A DNA stretch of 64,000 nt, taken from positions 62,001 through 126,000 of the forward strand of contig JAZAYU010000878.1 in NCBI GenBank assembly GCA_038501625.1. The letters run 5' to 3'. The notes under the pieces are model-generated. The model did not search any database. It saw only the letters and a list, made by a program, of their open reading frames with translations, and was not told where the DNA came from. Both the position numbers and the translations under genes were made by a program. Below are positions 48,001 through 60,000 of this stretch, piece after piece; the first letter of the stretch is position 1; every line of letters starts with the position of its first letter. The stretch comes from Corbicula japonica. Its lineage: Eukaryota > Mollusca > Bivalvia > Venerida > Cyrenidae.

Positions 48001-51000
48001 CATTTACATTAGTTTTAATTGGAATATATCTCGTGAACGCAACTCCTCCTAAACTACTGGTGGAAATTTAATGAAACTTTACCACAATGCTTGGCCTGAT
48101 ATGTTGTTGTGCATAAAGGTGGGGTTTTGCTCTTACATGTTCTGTTCAAAAGTTATGGCCCTTTGATAATTTCATTTACATTAGTTTTATTCTTATATTG
48201 TGTGTTAAGCAAAATATGCATTTTGCCCATAACTTTAAAACTACTTGAGATATTGCCTTGAAACTTGAAATATATTTCACCATCAAAATCTACATCATAA
48301 CCAACAAGACCCATAACCCTGCTTCCAATATTTTTTTCAAATTATGCCCCTTTTTCACTTACATTTTGTGTTAAGCAAAATATACACTTTGCCCTTAACT
48401 TTGTTATGAACAGAGGGATTTCAAAATAACTTGGCACAAATGTTCACCATGACAAGGTGGTGTATCGCATACAACACCCATGCCTGTAGGTCCAAGGTCA
48501 AGGTCACTGTTACTAAAAATAGAAATTTCTTGCAAATTGTGTCGGCTCTGTAACTTTGTTATTTGTTATTGGATTTTTAAATAACTTAGTTTAATTGATC
48601 ACCATATTAAGACTGTGTGTCACATACATTCCCAAGCCTGTAGGTCCAAGGTCAAGGTCACTGTTACTAAAAATAGAATTTTCTTCTCCAGGCTGTAACT
48701 TTGTTATGAATGGAGGGATTTCAAAATAACTTGGCGCAAATGTTCACCATGACAAGCTGGTGTGTCCGCACAATACCCATCTAAGGTCAAGGTCACTGTT
48801 ACTAAAAATAGAATTTTCTTGTAATAGGAACTTGTCCTACACTACTGCTGGGAGCTTTATGAAAAACCCATAGCGGGGGCATCCGTGTCCTTTGGACACA
48901 TTTCTAGTTAATTATATAGTATAGAATGCCGAATTTTAATCGGTCGGTGATATGTATTTTTATGGTTTATATCAGTAAACCCTGTAAATATCCAGTTAAT
49001 TGAGTAAAAGTCGTGTTTAATCGTACTAGGCCGTAACAGACCGTACTAGACCCTACTTGGAACCGTACGACAATCGTATGAAAATCGTTTGCAAAACGTG
49101 TTCAAACCGTGACAAACCTTGCTTGACCGAGTATATCCGTGCTTTGTTCGTACATACTCGTGCTAAATTCGAGTCTAAATCGTACTAACTCATCCCCATG
49201 CACAGTTGGATCTTAATACTCGTACCTGTCAATCCGTGTATAACCGAGTATTCCGTATTGGAACCGTGTGCCGAACCGTGTTCTGTGTGAGACAGGCTTT
49301 AGAATTGAAAAAATCATTAACTTCCAGCGAACAATCACCGGAAGCTGTTGATTATTTCTTAAATATTAAGTGCTCATGTAATTTTATTTTGTACTTTCCA
49401 GTGAATTATAGAATTTTCCCGGTGAAATAAAGGTAGTATTTCACTGTTTTCAAACGGTGGAATATCATTCTGTTTTCATTGTTGTTGTTTTTTTCACGTT
49501 TGATCCTAAAGTACATCGATCAAAAAGAAAATTGTCAAAATTTATCTTACTGCAAAACGTGGTTCAATAAAGCTTTGCACAAATCAATTTATACTGTCTC
49601 TAGCTGGGAGCGAACCCGCTCCGTCACGGCGACAGCGCCCAGCCTTGCAATTCCTGCGACGCATCAAACTGAGAAAACCGGGACAACCTCAAAAAAAGGT
49701 TGACCGGAAAGCCCTGATATACGTAACCATCACTGCATGACATCGGTAACGGGTTATTTTACTGATAACATTACTGAATAAATGTACGAGGAGACTTTGT
49801 CGCCACACTGCACAAATAGCGCTACTGTAAATTTCAAGTACAAATCAATGTTATCGGTAACGTGGTCGGAGTTGTGTGACTAGGCGCTCTCATCGTAACG
49901 GTTGGATTCGTATGTGTCAATATGTTATTAATATCGCACAAGGTACCGACTAGAAAAGCAAACGTAATAATATGGTGTGTTACTAGGGTGGCCTGTAGGA
50001 AGAGCAGAACTCAAGCAATAATAATTCTGTTAGGCTAAGCAAAGCGTTGAGATGTACTTCTAAATATACTACTCACAATTTGATATTATTAGTTATTTAT
50101 TAGTATTTAAAGTATGATTCCTTATGATAAGAGTAACTTTGGTAAGTATTTGATTTAGAGATTTTTTTTGTTTAAATTGTCTTTTTAAACTAAACAAAAA
50201 TGAACACAGTTTTATCGAAAATCGCCTGTTATTGAATAGATATTTTATTACAATCAGAACAAATATATACATACTATGTATACTTTGTTATGTGAGTTAT
50301 GTTCTTCACCTTGATTATAAGTATCTTGTATGAGTGTGGGGTGAAGATGGAACAAGCTGTCACTGAGGATGAACTGTTTTGGCGGGAACGAGGCAGAGCC
50401 GAGGTGACAGATTTGTCTATCTTAACCGAATGTCTCAGGCAATACACTCAACCAAAGTTCTAATTGGTCATCAATTGTATATGTTTACAATGTATGCGAG
50501 TTTCGTTTCTTCCCTACGTCATGAGAGGTTGTGGAAAGAACAGTTTTGTCTTGAAATCAATTATCTAATGTCTTTTTAATCTTTATTGATTGTTTTCTTC
50601 AATGAATCCAATACCATTTACTTACACTGCAGGGTCAAAATTAGAACAGTCTTTAACTTAAAGGGAGGTAATTTAGAAATTGGATACTTTGAAAGGGATT
50701 TATTTAAACAAATGTGTTGTTGATTAATAAGATTTTATGTTTTTCCTACTAATTAGGGGTCCTATTAAAACAAAACAAAAAAATTAAGAGCAAATTTCTA
50801 CTTGCTTGACCTTTTTATGCAAGAAATGCATTTTTAGCAAAATTAAGGATAACTCTCGCCAAAATTTTCCGAAGTCAGTTATTACAAGATTAAAACTTAA
50901 GTTGAAGACTGTTATTGGCACATGATCATAAATAAAGAGTGAATTCAATGTCTTTCTAAAAAAAAGATACGGACAAAAAGTGACCAATTAGAACTTTGGT

Positions 51001-54000
51001 TGAGTGTATACTTTTTTGCATACCTTTATTGTTCATAATATTTGTGTACTTGTATACCGTTTAATTTTTTGTTTCGATGCGCTTAAACATACCAAACTTT
51101 CTAAATGACATCACTAACTTAAATACATGACGCCAATTACCTGATGACATGACATCACTCATGTAAGCGCGCGGACGTTATATTTTCAATTTTCTTCCCC
51201 GGTAAAACACTCGGAAACGCCGGAAAATACTGGAACATTGCGGGCAAGTGAGATTTAGGTGCACATATAAACACCTTATTTTAATTTTGCATTGGCGCGA
51301 CTTTGCCGACATAGTTTTATGATAACGTTGTGGTTTGAAACGAAGGACATCACAGTCTCTAGGTCATCGCTTAGTTGGAACTATTTTAAACAATGGACTG
51401 AAACAAAACTAATAATATGTTTAACGGTTTAATAAATAAAATGGGCGAGTGCGAGTTTCCGTTAGAGAAAACTTAAATGTCAAATTGACTCTAAAACACA
51501 CACATACATTTTACACTTTTGACATCTCTGAAAGAGTGTGAAATGAGAACATGCAAAGTGTTCTTATGTTGTTGTTGTTAATGTTTATAAACACTAAGAT
51601 TACAAATAAGAACACGTTTACTTTCAGACATTGACGAATGTGCATCGAATCCTTGTCAGAATTATGAAACATGCACGGACGGCGTAAACTCCTACACATG
51701 TTCTTGTGTTGCCGGCTACACAGGGATAAATTGTTCTACCAGTAAGTACTTTTCACACAAATTCTTGTTTCAAAACCATGTAATGGCAAAAAATTGTTTT
51801 AAATTATAGTCACAAATAAAACTTAAATTATAGTGTTTCAATCGGTTTTACGCTCTCCTTCCGACAGCATAAAGGAGAGGTTCTTCAATTAAAACTACAA
51901 ATTCTTAAGCTTATTCAGTAATTATAGTACTTCAATCAGCAAAGTTATTTATTAGTATTAAAAGTATGTTTCCTTATGATAAGAGTATCTTTGATACGTA
52001 TTTGATTTAGAGAATTTTTTTGTGTAAAATGTCTTTTTTTCTAAACAAAAATGAACAAAGCTTTACCTAGCATCGCTTGTTATTCATGCATTGATGTTTA
52101 ATTACAATGAGAACAAAGGCATACACACTATTTATACTATGTTATGTGAGGTTGGATCTTCACCTTGTTAACATGTAAAAGAATCTTGCATTAGTGCTGG
52201 GTGAAGATGGAAAAATCTGTCACTGAGAGTGAACTGTTTTGGCGGGAACATGCAGAGCCGAGGTGACAGATATTTCTATCTTAACCGAGTGTCTCATGCG
52301 AGATACTTTTTCTTACATACCTTTATTGTTCATAATTTTTGTGTACATGTATACCGTCTAATTTTTTTTTCGATGCGTTAAAATATATCTTAATTTCTAA
52401 ATGAGGTCAATTGCTTAAATACATGACGTCAAATACCTGATGACTTGATGTCACTCATGTAAGCACGCGTCGAACGTTATCTTTTCATCTTCCTTCCTCG
52501 GAAAAACACGCAAAAATACTTATTCGGTATGCAAGACAATATATGAACACCTTATTTTAACTTTGCATCAATGGCGCGATTTTGTCGACATAGTGTTATG
52601 ATAACGTAATGGTTTGAAACGACATCACAGTCTAGGTCAACGCTTAGTTGGAACTATTTTAAACAATGGGCTGAAACAAAATTAATAATAATGCTTAAAG
52701 GTTTAATGAATAAAAAGGTTTAGTGCGAGTTTCTGTTAGGGAAAACAGCAAGGATTTTTACTGTCAGATTGACTTTAAAACACACACATACATTTTACAC
52801 TTTTTAACAACTGAAAGAGGATGAAATGAGAACATGCAAAGTTTTCATAATTATGTTGTTGTTTATGTTTATAAACACTAAGATTATAAATAAGAACACG
52901 TTTACTTTCAGATATTGACGATTGTGCACCGAATCCTTGTCAGAATAATGGAAACTGCACGGACGGCGTAAACTCCTACACATGTTCTTGTGTTGCCGGC
53001 TACACAGGGATAAATTGTTCTACCAGTAAGTACTTTTAACAAAAATTCTTGTATGAAAACCATGTAACGCGAAAAAATGTTTGTAAATTAAAGTCACAAA
53101 TAAAACCTCAATTACAGTGTTTCAATCGGTTTTACGCTCTCCTTCCAACAGCATAAAGGAGAGGTTCTTTAAATAAAACTACAAATTCTTTTGCCTTTTC
53201 AGTTATTATAGTACTTTAATCAGCAAAGTTTTTTTATTAGTATTTAAAGTATGTTTCCTTATGATTAGAGTAACTTTGATACGTATTTGATTTAGGAAAG
53301 GAGTAGGTTCACGAAGGCCTTATATTGGCCTAAAAATATGTAAAATTTTAAATTTTGTTACATATCTTAAATTTTAATGCCATTGAATACATAAATAGTT
53401 ATACTTTTCATATCTTAAAATTTTATGTTGATTACTGCTAAAGGAGTTTGACAAGGGGCCATCAAAATTGCTAAAAAACACTGGTTTATTAGTTTCAATG
53501 GAATTATAGTATAAAATGCAGTGAGTTTTCCCTTTTCTACACTTCAATACCTTAAAAGATAACTTGAGAAAAAGATAGATATTAATTTAATAATTTTAAT
53601 CTTTGATGTACTTACTTATACCCAAGATGGTATATATACCCGGGCTTTGGTTCCTTCCCCTAAAAAAGCCTACCTAACGACCCATTGTTTTTTCAAAGAT
53701 GTAACCAGAAACAAAACTTGTTTATGCCTAACGTCATGGTTTGAAACGAAGGACATCACAGTCTAGGCCAACGCTTATTTAGAACTATTATAAACAATGG
53801 GCTGAAACAAAGCTAATAACACGTTTAACGGTTTAATGAATAAAAAAGTTTCTATTAGAACAACTTAAAGGATTTTTACCGTCAAATTGGCTTTAAAACT
53901 CACACATACAAATGACACTTTTTAACATCCATGAAAGAGGGTGAAATGAGAACATGCACAGTTTTCTTATGTTGTTGTTTATGTTTATAAACACAAAGAT

Positions 54001-57000
54001 TCCTATTTACTTTCAGATATTGACGATTGTGCACAGAATCCTTGTCAGAATAATGGAACCTGCACGGACGGCGTAAACTCCTACACATGTTCTTGTGTTA
54101 CAGGCTACACAGGGACAACTTGTTTAACCAGTAAGTACTTTAATCATAAAATCTTGTTTGAAAACCATGTAACGCGAAAAAATATTTGTTCTAAATTAAA
54201 GTCACAAATAAATCTTAAATTATAGTGTTAAATTATTGTGTTTCAATCGGTTGTGTGCTCTCCGACAGAATAAATGTGAGGTTGTTATTAATAAAATCAT
54301 ACTACAAATTCTTATGCTTATTCAGTTATAGTACTGCAGCAAAGTTATTTATCAGTATTTAAAGTATGTTTCTTTATGATTAGAGTAACTTTGATACGTA
54401 TTTGATTTAGAGAACTTTTTGAGTAAATTTACTTTGTTTTCTAAACAAAAATGAACAAAGCTTACTAAATTCGTTAGTTTTCCAATAGATGGTTTAATTA
54501 AAATTTGAACAAAGACATACACACTATTTATACTTTGTTATGTGTGGTATGATCTTCACATTGATAATAAGTATCTTGTATGAGTGTGAGGTGAAGATGG
54601 AAAATCTATCACTAAGAGTTAACTTTTTGGGCGGGAACGAAGCAGAGCCGAGATGACATTTTCTATCTTAACCGAATGTCTCATGCGAGATACTTTTTCT
54701 TGCATACCTTTATTGTTCATAGTTTTTGTGTACATGTATACCGTGTAATGTTTGTTTCGATGCGCTAAAACATACCTTATTTTCTAAACGACGTCAATTA
54801 CTTAAATACATGACGTCAAATATCTGATGACGTGACGTCACTAATGTAAGCACGCGAACGTTAATTTTTCATGTTCCTTCCCCGGCTAAACAAGCGGAAA
54901 TACTTATCCGGTATACAAGAAAATACTGGAACGTTGCGGAGCAGGTGAGATTTTAGTGCATATATGAACACCTTATTTTAACTTAGCATTGGCGCGACTT
55001 TGCCGACACAATTTTATGATAACGTCATGGTTTGAAACGAAGGACATCGCAGTCTAGGTCAACGCTTAGTTGAAACTATTTTTAACAATGGGCTTAAACA
55101 AAACTAATAATACGTTTAACGGTTAAATGAATAAAATAGTTGAAATGATAGTGTCTCTAGCTGGGAGCGAACCCGCACCGTCACGGCGACAGCGCCTAGC
55201 CATGCAATTCCTGCGACGTAACCAACTGAGCTAACCGGGACAACGCCAAAAAACGTTGATCGGATAGCCCTGATATACGTAACAATCACTGCATGACATC
55301 GGTAATGGGTTAATTTACTGATTACAAAGTGAGTGAATTTACTGAGTGCGTGTTTCTGTTAGAAAACACTTGAAGGACTTTTACTGTCAAATTGACTTTA
55401 AAACTCAAGCATACAAATGACACTTTTTAACATCAATGAAATAGTGTGAAATGAGAACATGCAAAGTGTTCTAATGTTGTTTATGTTTATAAACACAAAG
55501 ATTACAAATAAGAACACATTTACTTTCAGACATTGACGATTGTGCACCGAATCTTTGTAAGAATAATGGAACCTGCAACGACGGCGTAAACTCCTACACA
55601 TGTTCTTGTGTTACAGGCTACACAGGAACAACTTGTTTAACCAGTAAGTACTTTGAACATAAAATCTTGTTGAAAAACATGTAAGGCGAAAAATATTTGT
55701 TTTAAATTAAAGTCATAAATAAATATTTAACTTTAGTGTTAAATTATTGTGTTTCAATCGGTTGTGTGCTCTCCAACAGAATAAAGGAGATCGAGGTTCT
55801 TTAAAACAATACAAATTCGTAAGCTTATTAAGTAATAGTACTTCAGCAAAGTTATTTATTAGTATTTAAACTATACGTCCTATATGACTAAAACCGTTTG
55901 TTTTCCAATATATGTTTTAATAACAATCAGAACAAAGACATACATACTATGTATACTTTGTTATGTGTAGTATGTTCTTCACCTTGATTATAAGTATGTT
56001 GTATGAGTGTGAGATGAAGACGGAACAAGCTGTCACTGAGGATGAACTGTTTTGGCGGGAACGAAGCAGAGCCGCAATGACATATTTTTCTATCTTAACC
56101 GAATGTCTAATGCGAGATACTTTTTCTTGCATACTTTTATTGTTAATAATTTGTGTGTACATGTATACCGTGTAATGTTTTATTTTTTATTTCGATGCGC
56201 CAAAATAAACATTATTTTCTAAAGGAAGTCAATTACTTAAATACATGACCTCAAATTCCTGATGACGCGATGCCACTCATGTAAGCACGTGTCGAACGTT
56301 ATCTGTTTATATTCTTTCTCCGGAAGATCACGCGTCAATACTTATCCGGTATGCCAGAAAATACTGGAAGTCTGGAACGTTGCGGGGCAAGTGAGTTTGG
56401 AACACATACATGTATATGAGCATCTTTTTTGTAACTTTGCATAGGCGCGTCTTTACCGACATAGTTTTATGATAACGTCATGGTTTGAAAAGGAGGACAT
56501 CACAGTCTTGGTCAACGCTTAGTTGGAACTATTTAAAACATTTGGCAGATACAAAACTAATAATATTTAACGGTTTAATTAATATTTAAAATGGTTGAGT
56601 GCGAGTTTCTGTTAGAGAAAACTTAAAGGATTTTTACTGTCAAATTGACATTAAAACACACACATACAAATTACACTTTTTAACATCCATAAAACAGTGT
56701 GAAATTAGAAGTGTTCTAATGTTGTTGTTAATGTTTATAAACACTAAAATTACAAATAAGAACACGTTTACTTTCAGACATCGACGATTGTGCACAGAAT
56801 CCTTGTCAGAATAATGGAACCTGCACGGACGGCGTAAACTCCTACACGTGTTCTTGTGTTACAGGCTACACAGGGACAACTTGTTTAACCAGTAAGTACT
56901 TTTAACATAACATCTTGTTTGAAAGTCATGTAACGCGTAAAATATGTTTGTAAATTATAGTCACAAATAAAACTTAAATTACAGTGTTTCAATTGGTTTT

Positions 57001-60000
57001 ACGCTCTCCTTCCAACAGCATAAAGGAGAGGTTCTTAAAATAAAACTACAAATTCGTATGCTTATTCGGTTATTATAGTACTTCAGCAAAGTTATTTATT
57101 AGTATTTAAAGTATGTTTCCTTATGATTAGAGTTACTTTGATACATTTTGTACGAATTTATTTTGAGAATTTTTTTGTGTAAATTTATTTTTTTCTAAAC
57201 AAAAATGAAGTTCAATAAAGTTTTACCTAAAATCGTTTGTTTTTCAATACATGTTTTAATTACAATTAGAACTAAGACATACGCACTATTTATACTTAAT
57301 TATGTGAGGTAGAGGCAATATCATTTAAAATTCACAGTAGCGCTGCCTTTTTGTGCAGTATGACGGCCGTAAAAAGTCTCCCCGTAAATATAGTCAGTTC
57401 TGTTATCAGTAAAATACCCATTACCGATGTCGTGCAGTGACGATTACGTATATCAAGGCTATCTGATCAACCTTTGTTGGGGGGAGGAGGGTGTTGTCCC
57501 GGTTAGCTCAATTGGTTGTGTCGTCGGAACTGCAGGGCTCGGCGCTGTCGCCGTGACGGTGCGGGTTCGCTCCGAGGTAAAGGCAAAATAATTTTTACAT
57601 TGATTATAAGTATCTTGCATGGGTGTGGGGTGAAGACGGAAAAAGCTGTCACTGACGAGGCCTCGTCCCGCCAAAACAGTTCACCCGAGAAGACATATTT
57701 TTCTATCTTAACCGAATGCCTCACGCTAGATACTTTTTCTTGCATACCTTTATTGTTCATAATATCTGTGTACATGTATACCGTCTATTTTTTTCGGCGT
57801 TAACTGCTCACTTTTGACCTAGTTTTTCGACCAATGAAATGTTGTAAATAAAACTTATTATGCAGCGGGAAAATCAAACAGATTATTACGATTGCTTGTT
57901 AGTGGGTGTTGTTTACGATTACCGTAACGATTTTTTTATCGTGCGTAAGTGTTTACTTGGCACTTACGTGTGCGGGCGTTTGGCATTTTTAAAAGCGATA
58001 ATTTTATCGAAGGAAAACATATTTGCGGTATAAATAAGCAGTTAAGTGAAATGATAGCTTAAATACGATTTTATATGGAATATTCATGGGTGTCAGGTGA
58101 ACACTTGCGTACAATAAACAATGTTAGACGACAGAGAAGTGCAACTATTTCTAGTTGTTAATGGTTCCTTTCTAGTTCCTTTGATACTAATTGTGAATTT
58201 CTAGCCCAGAAACACAAATGTTATTTGGCGTAATGGTTATCAAACTCGCTTCACATGCGGAGTGCCCCGGGTTCAATACTCGGGTGTGTCACTTTTTTAA
58301 GTTAATTAACGTAAATGTTGGTAGATTTCGCTATTGTAACAAGTTGTTATTATTTATATTTATTATATTTCAAAGACATTTATTTATTTTGATTTCTAAC
58401 TCTACAAGAGGTATTTAATTGAAACTGAATAAATGTAGATCAAGACTTAATGTAAGACATTGCTTCTTTAATCGACGTATTATCACCACACGAAATTGTT
58501 GCAACAGCAACATTTTTTTGACAGAACTTTCAATGCGTATATGGGGTTTATACGGTCGCTTAATCCATAGGTCATACTAAGAAGGCAGTGGTGGTATGTA
58601 AACAGCTATAATAAGTAAACTAAATTACTAAAGTGCGTCTGCTCCGCTGCTCTATGTTTCTTTAATTCTTATATATAACGTTATTTTTCCATCAACGCTA
58701 GTGTATCCGTGAAAGCCGTGTATGATTTTTAAAACTTTTAAACAAGAAAAATCTTTAAAAAAGGTCAACGGCGTTGATGGAAAACATTTATATATACATG
58801 TATATAAGAAAGAAAGAAATACAGAGAGGCGAAGCAGACACAGTTTAGTTAGTTTATTTTACTTGTTATAGCTGTTGACGAACCCTCCCTGCCTTCTTAG
58901 TATGACCAAGAGATAAAGCGCCCGAATCATGACAACTTATACATTCATTTAAAGTGTCTTTCAAAAAAAAATGTTGAAGCTGTTGCAACAATTTCATACA
59001 GTGAAAACAAGTGGATTAAAGAAGCAATGTATTACATTAAGTCTTGATCTACATTTATTCAGCTTCAATAAAATACCTCTTGTAGAGTTAGAACTCAATC
59101 TGAATAAATGTCATTGAAATTTAATATAAATAAATAAAAACATCCTATTACAAGAGCGAAATCTACCAACTTTTACGTAAATTAACTTAAAAAAAACTGT
59201 CAGTACTGAGTATTGAACCCGGTGCCTCACGCTTACGAGACGAGAGTGTTAGCCACTACACTACAATGAACTTGTATTTTGAACTTGAAATTAACAATCA
59301 GTATCAAAAGAACTAGAAATGAACCAGTAAGAACTAGAAATATCTACACTTCTTTTTCGTTTTACACTGTGTACTGTACGCAAGTTTTTACCTGACACCC
59401 AAGAATATTCCATATAAAATTGTATTTAAGCCATCAATATTGACTTAACTGGTTATTTAAATCGTAAATATGTTTTTCTCCAATATAACACCCACTAACA
59501 ACCAATCGAAATAATCTATTTGATTTTTCCGCTGCATAATAATAAAAATCCCACTAGATACCTCTCCACCCTGCTAGATGCCTCTATGGTGTAAATAGCT
59601 ACCAATCGAAATAGTTTATTTCATTTTCCCTCTGCATAATAATAGAATACGAGTATTATTTACAACATTTCATTGGTCGAAAAACTAGGTCAAATGTGAG
59701 CTTAGACAGCTAACGCCGAAAAACTGGCACGGGTGCATGTCCTTGTATGATCGTATTAGCGATCGTACATTACCGTGAGAGAGCGTGTGAGACCGAACGA
59801 GACCATGTACACAACCGCACATGAAGTCCACTCCACGAGTGAGCTCAACCGTGTCAATGTCGTATATAAACCGTATATAACAAAAGTCGGTGGGACCGTA
59901 TGTAAACCCTGTAAATATCCAGTTAATTGAGTAAAAGTCGTGTTTAATCGTACTAGGCCGTAACAGACCGTACTAGACCCTACTTGGAACCGTACGACAA

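Larger units (their letters stand above)
45825..51627 (+). other. Intron 2 of the EGF gene (5.8 kb, transposon-filled)
   Basis: Phase 1. In order it contains a MITE-A fragment (46018-46205), a TIR element (46608-47590), a 1.1-kb repeat-bearing element (47787-48908), the start of the 10.9-kb duplication (48975), a CCGTA-rich stretch, a family T tRNA-like repeat and element F with a nested MITE. No further EGF-like cysteine pattern was seen. Confidence 0.7.
48975..59901 (+). repeat. Recent large tandem duplication, copy A (10.93 kb)
   Basis: 48975-53070 matches 59902-64000 at an offset of 10,927 (left) to 10,930 (right). The match starts at 'gtaaaccctgtaaatatcc' in both. By eye I count about 18 differences in the first 2.5 kb and none in the last 1.6 kb that I checked. 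Copy A carries five EGF exons (51628, 52912, 54017, 55530, 56778); copy B shows the first two before the window ends. If the arrangement is real, the gene gained five EGF modules in one step. Confidence 0.9.

Noticed and set aside
49206..50579. 74-, 74- and 66-codon frames repeated at 60133-61507 with almost identical proteins
   Set aside because: The identity comes from the recent 10.9-kb DNA duplication, not from protein conservation. The frames run through tRNA-like repeats and element F.
51511..51699. Minus-strand frames of about 62-67 codons starting MCRSLRR, recurring at 53900, 55398 and 62441
   Set aside because: They are the antisense of the EGF exons. Recurrence follows the exon duplication, and the plus-strand EGF reading explains the cysteine pattern.
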